The translations under genes were made by a program, and so were the position numbers. A DNA stretch of 64,000 bases, taken from the NCBI GenBank assembly GCA_949987705.1, contig OX465281.1:32410942-32474941 (forward strand). Reading direction: 5' to 3'. The notes under the pieces are model-generated. The model was given only the letters and a program-made list of their open reading frames with translations, did no database searches and was not told the DNA's origin. Of this stretch, positions 1-13,486 are shown piece by piece (positions within the stretch are counted from its first letter, which is position 1; every line of letters begins with the position of its first letter). Source of the DNA: Thereva unica (Eukaryota > Arthropoda > Insecta > Diptera > Therevidae).

Positions 1-790
1 AACATGTATAATTGACCCAGTTCACAAATAAGGCGAAGTGATGAGCCTGTGGCTAGAACTAGAAAAGCTCTATAGCCTCTGAGACTGACCATTCTATTTT
101 GAGAACTGGTAAACTTCTTGGGGGGTCTCTGGAGGCCACTATACTAAAAATATATCCACGGAGGTGAGGGTTATCTCCAGTTCAATGGTGCATTGTTGTA
201 GAAGAGTCCCTAGAGGAAATCGCCTAGAGGAAGAGTCCCTAGAAGAAATAGCCAAAAAAAGTTCGTCCAAGTTTTCGACGAGATCTGTTTGCCGAAACAC
301 AAAATACCATGTCAAAAGGTCTGCAGCAGGTACTTGATTTTGTCTGCATTTGGTGCGCCAGTGTAGGACTAAATTTTAATCCACGACAAAACGATAATGG
401 CAGAAGAGGAATGCTGCCGCAACTTACAGAAGGTTTCTATATTCACTAATCCTGAATGAATCGTCATCTCATCCAACATCGTAGTATCCCTAATCTATCT
501 TGTCCTCTTCCGATGCTATTTTTCAAGCTAAGTTTACTACTAGTCATGCACCATGTCGTGAACGACATGATGGACAGGTAGTAGTAAAAATAGTGGCTCC
601 TGAGTTCAGACTTTGAATATACAAAATGAACTCCCAACGTGTTTTTGTGAAGTTGGGCCTTCTCAATCAAGTTACTCTAATTTGGGTCCCATCTCATTGG
701 AGCTTCAAAGGCAGCTGAAAAAGGAAAATTGGTCCTTGAGTTTACTAAAACGAACGGCGCATTAAAACAAACGAAGGGCTTGAAGAAGTA
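1..790 (+). pseudogene. Degraded LOA/I-type LINE fragment
   Basis: This is an eroded, internally deleted copy of the LINE at 40.2-44.2 kb. Bases 120-220 align with the stretch around 42.44-42.53 kb just before the YADD box of that element, and bases 305-400 with 42.62-42.71 kb. Bases 640-720 align with the RNase H region near 43.61-43.69 kb. The YADD region between them is missing and no useful reading frame remains. The copy enters from the left edge, so its start is unseen. The call rests on nucleotide similarity seen by eye within the window. Confidence 0.6.
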
Positions 791-879
791 TATGGCGAAA
801 TAATTATTCTCACACTTATAATTGTACAGGTTAAAATGCTAGACAGCATTGTCAATGGTAGACCAGTAGCAGCTTCAAA

Positions 880-2560
880 CAATTTGATTGTTGAAAACAG
901 CATCTTCCGCCATCCACTCAAACACTAGCTCACCTGGCGAAAGCCGGCAACGACTCGGCGATGTTAGACTAGGTTTTGATCAACGCAAGATTCTGATCGA
1001 CGTCCAACGCTTTAAGTGCAATGCATGGGCCCGATTGCGGATCGGACCATTATCTGTACCAGACGATCCGGCAGTTAGGCGGCAAAACAACAGCAATAAA
1101 CGACAACATCGAAAAATCGTATGGAAATTTCGTTAACTCTCCCCATGGGTGCCGACAAATCAGGGGCCGGTTCGTGTATGGCGAACGACGATAATCGTAC
1201 GAAAAAAAATTGAAGTCGAAAAATTTTGCCGACGAAAATTTTAGCGTTCGCATAGGTCGAAAGAAAATTTTCCGTGTCCTAATGCAAAAACTCGATAACC
1301 CAAGACCTTTCGAGTGCTTTTCGTCGGCTTCGGACGAAAATTTTCAATTTTTCGACCTACGCGAACCCGAGCCGAAAAAAAAATTTCGTTTTCGACATAC
1401 ACGAACTGGCCCCAGTTTCTCAATACCGAACCGACAATTACTGACAATAACATCGCTGAAAAATGGAAAGACGATGGTAATAGATCAAGTAACCGCCGAG
1501 ATGATCAAAGCCGGAGGTGATGTCTTATCACAACAACTCCATGTCCTCATTACACACATATGGCGTTCGGATCATGTCCCGTCGGCGTGGAAGAAAGCGA
1601 TCGTTGTACCAATTGCGAAGAAAGGCGAGAGTCGGTAATGCAAGAATTATCACGGTATACCCCTTTTTGATCGCCGGTAAAGTATTTACGAAGATCATGC
1701 AATCGAAGCTACAGAAACATCGAGGGCAATTGAGCCAAAAAGAATAAGCGTGATTTAGACCACATCGAAGATACACATTGATCAAACATTCGCTCTCCGC
1801 CAGCTAATGGAAGAAAGAATTCGTTGCGGAAAACGAACTGTCGTCGTTTCCATCGATCTTTAATCTGCTTTCGATTGCATCGATTGAAACAGCTTGTGTT
1901 GTGAAGAGCCTTGGAAACCGAACACGTGCCATTGAAAATCACAACGGACGGATCAAAAGCCAGTATTCACCTCGATTTCACCCGAATCGATCGGGTTCCG
2001 ATGTTCAAATATTTGGGATCATTGGTTGAGGAAACGAAAGTGGCATCGACGGCAGATGTTCACAGTCGCATCGGTCAGGCAACAGTAACATTCGCCGCGC
2101 TCTTGTGGTGCATATGGAAACGAAAAAATATTACCATCAAAACGAAAGCCGTACGGACGTAACAAGCTCGAGATCTTCCAAATGGAAAGCTTTAGGCAGA
2201 TTCTCGGTGCCTTACTCCGCGATCGTCTTCGAAGCGAGGCTGTTAGACAAAGATGCGATCAATAGACACTGATCGAAGAAGAAATACAAAAACGTCGACT
2301 ACAGTGGTTGGGACATGTTTACCGAATGGATGATAACCGCTTGCCACTCTGGCGAGGCCGTCCGTCATACTGGAGAATTCAGCGATCGGCATTGAAGGAA
2401 TCCGATTATCAGTTATCGAGGCCCGAGACGTCGCAAAAACCGGCACAAATGGAAACGAATCGGGGATAGAGTTCGCGACCCAACAGCACTGACAGCAGCG
2501 TATCCGTTGCGGGGACGTCACGTTTGGACCGTCAGCTAACGGATCAAAGAAGAAGAAAGA
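880..2560 (+). pseudogene. RTE-like LINE remnant (endonuclease + reverse transcriptase)
   Basis: Several frames together read as an RTE-type LINE polyprotein. Around 885-1085 is the endonuclease end, with a FRH...LTW stretch and the catalytic-site motif GSDHYL near 1040-1060. After the insert at 1164-1412, bases 1490-1640 encode AEMIKAGGDVLSQQL and AWKKAIVVPIAKKG, typical of the region before the RT fingers. Bases 1775-1885 give ALRQLMEERIRCGK and SIDL.SAFDCID, which is RT motif A. The YADD region is deleted, and 1911-2162 gives the FKYLGSLVEE thumb region. Bases 2163-2340 give RILGALLRDRLRSE and RRLQWLGHVYRM, the usual carboxy-terminal motif. Stops and frameshifts are scattered. The class (endonuclease plus RT LINE) is clear; the RTE clade is inferred from motif wording. 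Confidence 0.78.
1164..1412. mobile_element. Small inverted-repeat element with CAG target duplication
   Basis: A 249 bp element ends in inverted repeats GGGCCGGTTCGTGTATG and its partner GGGCCAGTTCGTGTATG, one mismatch. The trinucleotide CAG stands at 1161-1163 and again at 1413-1415. It sits between the endonuclease and RT parts of the RTE-like LINE, so it inserted after that LINE. There is no coding capacity; the interior is full of short palindromic CGAAAATTTT words. By analogy with the transposase-bearing copy at 30.4-31.3 kb it is probably a non-autonomous PIF/Harbinger-type element. Confidence 0.8.
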
Positions 2561-3117
2561 AGAAGGGGCTAAAATATGTCGGGGGTTCTTTAATTAATTT
2601 GAAATTCTCAAAAAATTTTAAATAAAAAAAGGTTTAATACTTTTCAAAACTTGTGGTGAGAGTAATTTAATTCAGAACTTAAGAATGGACGGTCGGGTTC
2701 TTGGTTCTCCAATAGACAGTACAGTGCAGCCTAGAACGCAACAGCCTTTACTCTACTGGCTACTAGCGATGCGGAATCGGTACTTGATTCTTTACTGATA
2801 TGAGTATTTGGCTTTCGATTCTCCTCAATCCATTTACCGAGTCCTTTTACTCATATCTTTGTTTATTGGGTGCCATCCACTACCGACTACAATTTACATT
2901 CAAATCAGAATTCAGATTTTAAGGACCTTTACATTCCATACGTAAATTGGAATAGTTTTATCGTATGCTTTGCCATCGATTCACCATCGTACAATCCACG
3001 TTTATGAAACAGAGAGAAAAGCATACAAATTGCTGTGTGATAAAAGAGCTCCAATTTCCGTTTCCACTTTGCGTTTGGGATGTAAATGGACCTTTACAGA
3101 TTTGAATTTATATCTTA
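2561..3117. other. No feature recognised
   Basis: AT-rich sequence downstream of the RTE-like LINE. I see no credible reading frame, inverted-repeat pair or RNA gene in it. Confidence 0.5.
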
Positions 3118-5110
3118 CTAGCAAAAACCCGCGTGCCTTGCAACGCCTACTCGAATTTTCACAGATATCTCTTATTTACACTTATTAATTTCCACTTTAA
3201 TTTAAAAAATCACAGATTGGGAAAAAAAAATAAAATTCAAAATTATCTCAATAAATTCACGCTAAATCACCAAATCAATTAAAACAATTTTTTTTCTATA
3301 ACCAAGGTTAAACTGCTTCGTCACAAAATCACTTCGTTACGAAACAAAACTCGATCATTCAAAGACTTCTTCAAGACTAAAGTGTTGAATGAAATACTCT
3401 AGCTTCCTTTAAAGTGTACCGTTACAATAATTGGCAGAACCTTGTTTTAAATATCCTATTCATAGACTTCTTTTTAACCCATCATAAAAAACAGGTACTC
3501 GTTTTTTTATTGCCATTCCTGGAAGGCCGAATTTTCGACCCAAAACAATACCTGAACATTCACCTGTTTACCTAATTTCTCTTGTAGGATAATATGGCAT
3601 GCGACTTTTGTATTTACATTGTTTGCGATTTCCTTTTTTAATATTGTAAATTGTCTACTGAAATTGAGGTTTTGGAAGTTCCCTTTGCTATGCATACTTC
3701 TTTATTTCTATAAAATGGAATCCCAATTACGGCTCGCTAGTATATGTATATCAACAAAATAATTTTTTTTTCGAGTGAAAAAGAAGCCAGAATCAGAAAG
3801 AATGCGTACCTATTATTACAATCAATAAAAATCCTTCATAGCGAGGAAAGTCAAAAAGTGGAAGTCATTTTTAAAAGAGTCGAAGTTTCAGAAGGAGTAG
3901 TATTTTCAAGGCCGATAATAAATATCGATGGCTGCCTTTCGAAACCTTATTCTACTGTCGGATCAGACTGAAAAACCGAAGGCGATAATCGGGAAAAATA
4001 TATCCCTGATAGAGTACAAACTTTTTATCATTGCAATTGTAGACCTGAAAGAGCCTATTTAAATATCGATTGTTCCGTGAATGTTTCCTATAAAACGATC
4101 AGGATATTTTTTGGAATATCTAGATATTTAGATACAGGTCTGTCAAGTATACAATTCGAATGATCACTTGCTTTCCTTCTCCTATAGGTTAGACTAAAAA
4201 GTAACCCGGTAGTCGGACACGATAGTCGGTACCGATAATCGTATCTGATAGTCGTATTCGCCTAAAATATGGCCGCAAAAGTATTAAATCTTTCTGCAAC
4301 AATTTTAAAAATGGGTTTTGAAATTACAGACAGACACTCCAATTATAATTATATAGATAGATAGATAGATAGATAGAAGATCGATAACCATATGAAACAG
4401 AACTATATTTTTAAATCACAGACAGACACGCCATTTACATTTATATAGATAGATAGATTTGAATGACGCCGCTCAGGTAATAGTATTCTACTTGTCATAT
4501 CCTTTTGTTTGGTACCCATATCGAGTGGGTTGTAAAGAAAAGGTGAGTCCGGCATAGTTGGTCGCCATTTTGAATTTATAATGACAAAAAATAGGTAATT
4601 GTACTCTAATTATCATCCCCTTTCATTTGATACCCATGTCGGGGATCGGCGAGCCCAATTGCGAAATTCACCCGCCATCTTGGAACCGCCATCTTGATTT
4701 TTTTACAAAGTGGTCAGATTACATTGTCACCCGAACTAAATATATGTGCAAAATTTGAAGTTGAACGGTTATATGGAAGTGGGTCAAAATCAAGTTTTAA
4801 GTTTTGTCTACATACATACATCCATACATACATACAGATAGAGCTAATATACGGTGTATATAAATAGCCTAAAACATGCTCGCAAAAATACTGAATCTTC
4901 CAGTGAAAGTCCCATCCCGATCGGCCCAGCCGTTTCCGAGATTACCGCGGCCAAACAGACAGACATACAGACATACAGACATACAGACAGACAAAAATTT
5001 TAAAAATAGTGGATTTTGTTTTAATTACATGTAAATAACCAAAAAAACTTAAAAAAACATAATTATTTTGAAATTACAGACAGACACTCCAATTATATTT
5101 ATATAGAAGA
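3118..5110 (-). mobile_element. Helitron-derived block with one 3' end and several 5' ends
   Basis: On the minus strand the sequence ending at 3118 is GCGTTGCAAGGCACGCGGG followed by TTTTTG and CTAG, then T. This is the Helitron 3' arrangement: a short GC-rich hairpin about ten bases before CTAG, inserted next to T. Three Helitron-like 5' ends read toward it on the minus strand, near 4354, 4450 and at 5110. Each begins with TCTATAT or TCTTCTATATAAAT and continues into a conserved stretch containing GTGTCTGTCTG. Bases 4200-4260 carry GATAGTCGG-type words and 4494-4720 two diverged copies of a roughly 110 bp unit. A GATA microsatellite lies at the 4.36 kb end. No Rep/helicase is present, so these are non-autonomous, nested or tandem copies. 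Confidence 0.72.
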
Positions 5111-8100
5111 TAGATGTAAGTTACATAAGTAATTGCAATCTGCCCCACGGGGAAATTGTGTAACGCATACGCTTAGGCAGGCGGCAGCTATGGAACAACA
5201 AAACATCTTTGAAAGTTATCAGTAATGCCAAGGCAAGGATTGGCAGCCATATGTCCCATGAGGGATTAAAGAAACATAAAGGAGAAGAAGAAAGGTTGGA
5301 AGATTCGCCCAAATTTTTGTTCCATTTACCCGAAACACATTTTCTTGGAAGAAAGTAGATATATGTCAGAAGAAGTACTCATTGAGTGAGTCTCAAGGAA
5401 TCGAGTACTTTTGAACAAGGAAAAAGTTATGATTGAGTAATTTTATGTCGATTCCGACTCCGATCCCTAGTGGCTAGTTGACGTATAAAACGCAGGGATA
5501 TAGGGATTTTAACTTTCTGGCTTTCAATATTTTTTCGGGGCCCTCTGATCTGGGGCCCGAGGCAATTCGTCCCAGTTGCTTCTCCATTGTAGCGGGCCTG
5601 GTGTCTATAAGGAGGGCGCCTTGGTTTCAGTTAAGAGAACATAATTTAGCCCAGGGTTCAAATTAAAACCTTAGCTTTAAAGACCTTGTAGTGTAATGAA
5701 ACCACAGAATCACGATCTTTATGAATTGTATAAGATATGTTACTGTGAGGAGCCGGTGGCCTTAAAGAATCTTTGTCGAGAATCAAATCCCAGAAGCCCA
5801 AATCTTAAAATAACTTTGGGAGTTGATTCACCAGTGAAGGTACCCCCCCCCCCCCACATACGTATAATGTTTTCTATTTCAATAGAACTGGTAATTTGGA
5901 TATTTTAGTCATGAAAAGATTTTAAATAAAAATAACTAGTAATAACAAAAAAATATAACACCAACAAAAATTGCCGCCCAAATTGCATTTAGCGCCTTGG
6001 TTGGGGGAAGGCCCTGATAAACATTACAAAATTGGAACGTAAAAACTCACGTTCCACATATGCCTACGATAATGCTGCAACAGGATTCCCATTTGCAGTA
6101 TCAAAAAAGCAAGCATCCACAAAAGGGAGTAGATCCTAAAAAAAGTAGCAAATTCTTAGATTTACTTCGATACAAATAAAAAAAACAACAAAAACAAAAT
6201 TCGTTCCACATTTCTTCATCATTGTTGCTAGGACCAAAAAGTTTTCAGTTTCAAATCAGGATAAGTTCGGAATAGTCGTTGTTATCCTGTGAGCATTCGA
6301 AAGGGAGTTCTTTGATATCGTGAAAAATCTCGCGGTTTTTTTTGTATTCATTGAAATCCTTTGGATTTTTTTGCGTGTCCTTCGAATCGGAAACGGTGTT
6401 AATTTCCGTAGTGATTAAAATATTTTTTTAGAAATATTAAAAAAAAGTGAAATATTTTTTTTTTGAAATTGGTGAAGTGAGATATTACAGTTAAAGGAGT
6501 GCTTGATGGGAAAGTTTAAATATTGTGTCAGGTGTCTGTAACGGAAATATGAATTTGTGTTATTTTTCTTGTTAATAATAAATATTAATAAAATAAAAAC
6601 GTAGGCAGTGAAGAAATAATAATAATAAAAAAAAAAAAACAAAAACAGACCTTCACTCCTTTTTTCCTTGTTGTTATTAAGTGGTACATACATACATACA
6701 CCCTTATTTAACTAATTTGCATCAACAATATTTAGATCACGGAAAACGAAACATTGTTGAAGTATACATCGAGTCCTTAATAAGCGAAATTCTCTCATCA
6801 CACTGAAAAGGTAAGGTATCCTCTCTCCTTATAAGTGGCTTAAACTTAATGAATTCCTAAACAGGAGTAACGTAACCTTAATTAAGGCCCCATCATCGGT
6901 ATCCCATTGTGGTATCCCGCCTGGAAAATGGTTTCCGAATACTTTGCCCACTTGTAGGAATCTAATGAAAATTTATAAGTCCACCAGGTATTAATTGGAA
7001 CCTATTACATTGCGTTTATGTGTAGGTGTTGAGGGAATGTTTGAGAAAGCATTTATGATAGATTAATTGTAAAATGATTTTACAATTGTAGTTTCAACTG
7101 TTTAAGCTGCAATTGTTGGCATATCACTGCACGCTTATGGTGGATTATTTTTGATAAAGGACACTTAAGTCCTGGATATATCCTCATTTAATTGGTATAT
7201 GCTCATAGGAGTATACTGTCGGTTAAAGAGATCCTTAAGATTCTACAAAAAAAAAAAAAAAAGTGTTTTTCTTCTAATTATCATATTTTTGAACGATTCC
7301 AATGGTTCAAGGTACCTTAAACGCTTTCATGCAATTTCAAATAAAATGATGAAGGTTGAATAATTTTCGGTTTCTATTTAAAATTTTTTTTCTTGTTATA
7401 AAATAAACAACAAAAATGTGTTTTGTTAGACAAATTACAGAATATGATTATCGTATTCCAACTAATTCATTTTCGCAGCTCCGGAGCCATATTAATTGTG
7501 TGAATAAAGAACGTGTTTGTTGGTGGCTGTTTGTGGTTGATTTTCGAAGTGAATTTATCGTTCGACATTATTTATAGCTTTATTGAGTAGATTGATTCAG
7601 ATTCTATATAAAAATTAAAGTTGATTTAAGTTCGTCAAAATGAGTTCAACAGATATGAATGGTTTGTGAAACATTTTGTCAGTTTTGAAATAGTGAGTGG
7701 AGATCATTCATGATTGATTGCAAATGAAAGTTATTTAGTAGTTTATTGTTCAATAGTCCAATGTCTGTTTTATTGAACTAGGACAACTAAATTTTTTTCC
7801 AAACTTAGTTTTTAATTTTACTGAATTTTTTCTCAGAGTATAAATATAAAGTAATAGTATTTCTGATGACTTCGGAATTGAAACTTTTGAATGGTCTGAT
7901 GGAATGGAATGATTATACTTTCAGACCAATACGAATTAGATGGTCGTTTTGAAAAGTATTACATGTCCTATACAAATTTCAGGTAAAGTTTTAGAATTAA
8001 CATCATATCGTTCGAGATCGTTCAATAGTTGAATCAGAGTGAGAAAGTAGCTTAAACGCCTAAGAAAATTCTGGATCACCCCGTGAAAAATCTAAAATTG

Positions 8101-8179
8101 GATTAGCCTTTTCCGAGCTTTCAGGTTTTACAATTGGAATGATAAAAAAAGTTTCACATGCTTTCTTCCGACTATGAGT
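5111..8179. other. Mostly unannotated AT-rich sequence
   Basis: No protein or element is recognised. A run of cytosines lies at about 5847-5857 and long A/T runs at 6410-6470, 6620-6640 and 7246-7261. The few open frames are short and low in complexity. Confidence 0.5.
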
Positions 8180-8532
8180 TCAAAGTTCGGTCTAATCAGA
8201 TAGTCTGACACGATAGTAGGAAACGATAATCGGATCCGATAGTCGGATCTGAGTAAAAAAAAAAAAAAAACATACATTCGAATTGATAACCTCCTCTTTT
8301 TTGAAGTCGGTTAAAAATAGCTTAAAACATGCCCCAAGAAAATACTGAATCCTCCCATGAAAGTCTTATCGTAATCGGATTAGCCGTTTCCGATATTTGC
8401 CCGGACAAACAGCCAGACATATATACAGACAAATATTTTAAAAATATTCGTTCTTGTTTTAATGTCATACGAGCTTAGAAAATGACAATTATTTTGAAGT
8501 CAAAGACACTCCAATTAAATTTATATAGAAGA
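8180..8532 (-). mobile_element. Helitron 5'-end fragment
   Basis: The minus strand starting at 8532 reads TCTTCTATATAAATTTAATT and continues into GGAGTGTCTTTGACTTC, closely matching the 5' end at 5110. Homology continues on the plus strand from about 8320 (AAACATGCCCCAAGAAAATA) with 4870-5090, including the GCCGTTTCCGA and AGCCAGACATA region. GATAATCGG words at 8200-8250 match those near 4210. No 3' hairpin end was found nearby, so it appears truncated. Confidence 0.68.
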
Positions 8533-8655
8533 TAAAGTTAATTCACATTGAAGCTTCAAGCTGCAGGCCTCAAATGAAGCAAAATTCAGCTGAAACTTGA
8601 AGTTTGAAGCTTTCATTGTGAATCGGCACTAAACTTTTCAATCTCCCCTGCCATA

Positions 8656-9156
8656 CAGGGGGTGTCGGTTAAGTTGATAAAGAGGGCGGCTGTGAATAGG
8701 TTTTGAATCGACGAACAAAAAATCGAATAGGTGATATTAAATCGTGACGGTTTAGCCGCTAAGGCGTTTTGTTTTTAGAGTTTTGCATATCATATTCATA
8801 TTTTTGTAACCCTATGTCCTATTTTCATGAATAAGACATCAGTATACGCAGAATACCCCCTTCTATTTTTCAGTATTTTTTGTACCTAAGCTTTGTTGAA
8901 AAGTAACAAATTAAGTCAATTCTAACATCAAAATACATAATACATATCTTCAAAAGTAAAAGCCGATATCTTTTTCATGAAAATAGGACAAAGGGTTACA
9001 AAAATAGACGGTGATATGAAATTCTAAAAAAACTACACAACGCTCTACCGCCTAAACCGTTATAATTTTCCGCTTCTCCTCTCATATGATTTTTTGTTGG
9101 TCTATCCAAAACCTAGCCGCAGACGGCTGAGTTTACAATTCAACGGATACACCCTA
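8656..9156. mobile_element. Foldback element with long inverted arms, TA-flanked
   Basis: The two halves are inverted copies over most of their length. The outer ends read CAGGGGGTGTCGGTTAAGTT and TAGGGTGTATCCGTTGAATT. Further in both arms carry AGGTTTTG followed by a short variable step and AACAAAAAATC. The inner arms share TGTCCTATTTTCATGAA (8815-8833 and its complement near 8976-8995). TA flanks both ends (8654-8655 and 9157-9158). The central loop is about 140 bp and there is no transposase. This resembles a non-autonomous Tc1/mariner-like or foldback element. A partial copy lies at 56.87 kb. Confidence 0.75.
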
Positions 9157-12100
9157 TATTGACCCAATAAATTAACAACTGAGTTCGTTTTTGCACCTGT
9201 TAATTAGTGAATGATATTCATGGAGAAGATTAACTAGTTCTTTTACTTATTTTATTGGAATTATCACACTGTTATTTTAAATTAATAAGGCATCAATGAT
9301 GAAAAGTGCATTTCCTATTTCCCAAATTTGTGCAAGTCCAAACATGCGGAAGTATATCGTTACGAGTTTAGCTTACCGTAATGCGGTTGTAATATTACTC
9401 AGTTTTCGAATCGTCCTTGACTAAATCTGGATCAATCCCATTCTTAATGTAAGGCAATAAATTGGGATTGTCCTTTTTCATTTTTAAATTAATTGTTGTC
9501 TCCACTTTGAGTTTAGAAACGATGCAAAATTTTAAGCTCATTTTGGTCTAAAGTCGTTCTACCTTTCAATAGACGCGTGGTCATCAGTTCGCGTGTGTCC
9601 CGGTTCCAAGAATTTATAGTCTATAGTTAGTTTGAATATTTTCATTAATCTTGCAATATTACAGAAACATGCGAATTTCTATTTTTCGTAGCATATGTAT
9701 CACTATAAAATAATATGGACAGTATACATCAACGAAGCTAATTCTTAATCGCAATTTTATCATGAGCATCAACCTAGTTTATCCCGCATAGAAACCAAGT
9801 ATGGGCATAATTGGATGACTTTATACTCCCATATGCCAGGTATGATTGAGTCGGATCTGAGCGGTAAAAGTCGCGCTTCAAAATCTCACATTTTCGAAAA
9901 TATTAGAAAAGAATTGTCAAACCTGAAATTTCTCATATTAATATTATCCTTTCTTTAAATTATTGAAAATTTCTTTGTTTAAAAAACCATGTTTTTAATA
10001 TAGAGTGAACAAACAGTCTGTTTATAATTTTGTAAAGGCAGGACCGATATCTTAATATCTTCATGACTTGATGCCGCATATAGCAATGAAGAATTTTTCC
10101 AAACAGTCTTAAGCAATAGGGTTGCATGTCCAAAGCACTTTTTGTAAGAACCTTAACGTACAATAATCGAACCCTGATTATTCATCTTTGAGCTATTGTC
10201 AACTAAAATCTGTTGACGGAATGTGATCCTCAAATTTTGCATACTCAACTACTCCAGAATTTGCACTATTTGGCCCCTTTTACAATCTTTCTCTTTTACA
10301 GGAAAACTAAACTTCCTTATTTATTTGACATTTTACATTATGCCACCTCTGTGCCCTTATTACTTGTGCTGACTGGTTATTCCATGTGTGTTGGTGTTTT
10401 CCTTTTGTTTCTTGATACTGGTTCTCGGTTTATTGTGTAAACTAAATAATTAGATATTATTTTTAATTGTTGTGCATCTTTGGGAATTGTCCGTGTATTG
10501 AGTGCGCACTCGCGTATCATTAGTTTCTTTTTTAGTATGATACTTGTTTCTCCTCCCTTTCAATGGGTATATGATTGTTGGTCCTTCCATCCGGTGTTGT
10601 CGAGGCCGTTCTATGTCTGGCTTTTGTGTGGGAAGAATGTTGAGATACTACCAGCAAAGTCAATAAGTCTGCTACCATTGTTGTCGGTGGTTTCTTTAAT
10701 GCTATTTTTGTGCTGAGAACCTGAGGTTGGTTGCCCGAAGAAGCTAACCCCGACCCTCATACAAAAACTAACACTTTAACCACCGTTGTCTCCAAGAAAC
10801 CCACCACGGCGGTAGCCGGGGCCTCCATGAGAAGGGCTGGCTCGTTGGAGGGGGTGAGGTTGTAGGGCAGAGACTTCGGAGATACCACCTAGTTTAATGC
10901 GACACCTCTTACCTGGTTGTGAGCTCCTTCCTCAGGGTAGAAGGGGAAAACCTAATTGAGCAGGGAGGGTGCCTGAAACCTAAAAGTCAGGGCGAAGTAA
11001 ATCGCCCGCTGTTTCGCTATCAGAACTGGTTTACAAACTCGGACTTATGGGGCCCATCCACAGGTCAACTGGTTGCCCAAACTGAGTTGTGCAAAGAGTT
11101 GGTGTTTTGCCACAAACGCTTCAACTGAGTTGATACTTCAACTGTCAATTCTGTATTTTATAGGCAATTTGAACGTTAAATAAAATTGTAGAAAACCTGC
11201 GATTAAGTTTTATGATTATAAAAAATGGGTAGTAATGATTTTTTATGTTAATTATAAATTTTTTAATTATTAATATAAATATTTGTATGTTTTTAAAATA
11301 TAAATTAAATCCTAAACATATAAATTATGAAAATAATTTAATATTATGTGAACTTTCATAATTTAAATTCAAAATCCGTGAGTTTTCCTGACTGTCCTGT
11401 TCTCCACGCTGTGATCCTCTGAATCTTTGAGTTGAAGTCTCCCAACATTATCTTTAAATAATGCAGGGTATCGACCACATACCCATACATCATAAGGTTC
11501 TTTAAGATTGTGGCGTTTACTTCCTCCAATTTTTCGTTGAACGCTAAACAACTGCGTTTCGCCATATCCTTTGCTACAATAATATAGAACTGCCCGGGAT
11601 TTTTTCCTTCTCCATGAAATTATTCCTTTTTAACAAATCGAGTGCTGAAGGAATAAAAGGGTATTAGACATCTACTTTAAGGTATCAATTTGTAGTTTTG
11701 AAATGTAAAGTTTCTTGTTAGGTTATAACTGTATAAATCGAAGGATGCTTGCTAAGTAGATCCACAAGTCCATAGTAAAATTCCCTTAGAAAGCTGCCCT
11801 TAAAAGATTATTTTTTAAAGTTCCTTGTTATTGTAATTTGACGCTTTAATCGGACAATAAACCCGCAATAAACCCTCAATAAAAAATTCAAGCACGAACC
11901 TTTAAAATAGGGCAATAGGACCAAAGGTTATAGAACCGATTATTTTAAGTAGGCTAGAGCATCTAAAAGACCTTCGATAAAATAAAAAAAATGGAAATTT
12001 CTTATTTTTATCTAGAAAAAAATTCACAGAATAAAATTAAAGCCTTAATAAAGAGTTTTTTCAGTACTAGGGTTTATTAAAACAATCTCCTGGAATAAAA

Positions 12101-13486
12101 GAGGAACAAATTCCGAGTTATAATGTGAAAGTCGATGGGGAGGAATAGAATTTTTTTGAGAACTTAATGAACTAGATTAAAAAACGTTTGTGCGGTTAAG
12201 GAATCTATTTAAAGGTTAATAAGGGCTTCAATAATACCACCTACATACTTCTATAGAAAATATTTAAAATCTGTTTTTAAAGGAATAAGGAGTTTTTATT
12301 TGCTCGTAGCCTGGAGGAGGTTCTGGCAAGAGTGGATGGAAGTCGATTTAAATCTTTAAGAAAATTCATGGAGAATTTAAGACTTTTTTAAAGTCATTTT
12401 TGGTGCTTTTGTAGAAAACCTTTTTTTAAAGAAATAACTAAATTGCGATTTAAATAAAAAAAGGACTTTTCAACAAATCATAGTGATAACAACTTTGCTG
12501 TCGACAAATATCCCTAGGTGCGTCAGAGATAAAAGGTTACATAGGGTATAGTTGAAACTTAGTGGTTACTCAGAAAAAAATATACTTTATCAACCTCAGC
12601 AACCTTCGTCTGCCTTCAGCAAAGTACTTGCAAACTACCAAACAATTCATGCCCTTGTATTAACAAGTTACGACATAGTATCCTAACATAGGGCAGAGGA
12701 CAACAAAAATGCTTGAGAGAGAGGCATAACTTCCCAAGTCCTTGTAACCCTCGTCAAGCCCATTAGGGTATGTTCAAAAAATACCGCGTCTCCTACTATC
12801 AGTACTTACAGACAGGCGTGGTGCCCTTCAAGGGTTTATTCAATTCTAGTTTAAAACATTTTTACATCATTTGCATTTTTTTGGTGTTGTGAGGAAGCGT
12901 GAAAATGTCAAGAAACGCGAAATTTATGGTTGGTGCCTGCTACAGATATAATCGTAGATTAAATAGGAAACATGGAAACTTCAACTCGGATAATCTGGAG
13001 GTGTTGAAAATTTCCGGATATAAAATATTTATAGCTTTATATTTAGACCAGTGGACTAGGATATTAAATGTACAAAATTTTGCTGCTTTAAACCCAAATT
13101 TAACGTCTTTAATTTGTTATTAGTTGTTCCATAGTTGTTCATTCGTTGTCCACGAATCGTTGGAAATGAATGATTGCTGATAGTTGTTGCAAGTATCGCC
13201 TTTGTATTTCATCCTCAGTTCTAACCCTAGCAAATCGACTGGGAGTGAGTACCATAATAAAGCTGCGACGAAAGAAAGGACGCAGTTTCAAGCGGTCCCC
13301 GTGCTAAGTACTAACCACAGTCCAATGCTGCTTAACTTCTGTAATCGAACGAAAACCGGTCTACTGAGTATGCTAGTGGCACCATTTTTGGTCATAAAGA
13401 TAATTGCCGGTTTTGCTTGTTCTATAAAACTTCTGAAAACTCTAGCAATGCTTCCTTGGGAGCATAATTTACAGAGCCCAAAGTAA
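9157..13486. other. Sequence without recognised gene, apart from a weak LINE trace
   Basis: AT-rich except for a more GC-balanced block at 10700-11110 that could be an untranslated region of a LINE or a SINE-like repeat; I cannot name it. Two hydrophobic frames at 10213-10440 and 10480-10716 look like chance frames in T-rich sequence. Confidence 0.4.
11356..11565 (-). pseudogene. Possible LINE endonuclease trace
   Basis: A 69-codon frame contains LKIMLGDFNSKI, which resembles the GDFNAK motif of RTE-type apurinic endonucleases, preceded by a stretch in the right register (NEKLEEVNATI). Nothing else of the domain is readable on either side. It could be coincidence. Confidence 0.35.

Noticed and set aside
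4354..4378. GATA microsatellite as an independent feature
   Set aside because: Simple repeat at a Helitron end; no sign of function.
6415..6693. 92-codon minus-strand frame
   Set aside because: Low-complexity Phe/Tyr/Lys/Asn composition from A/T runs.
10213..10716. Two hydrophobic frames as membrane protein or odorant receptor exons
   Set aside because: They are short, in T-rich sequence, with no conserved motif or clear splice sites.
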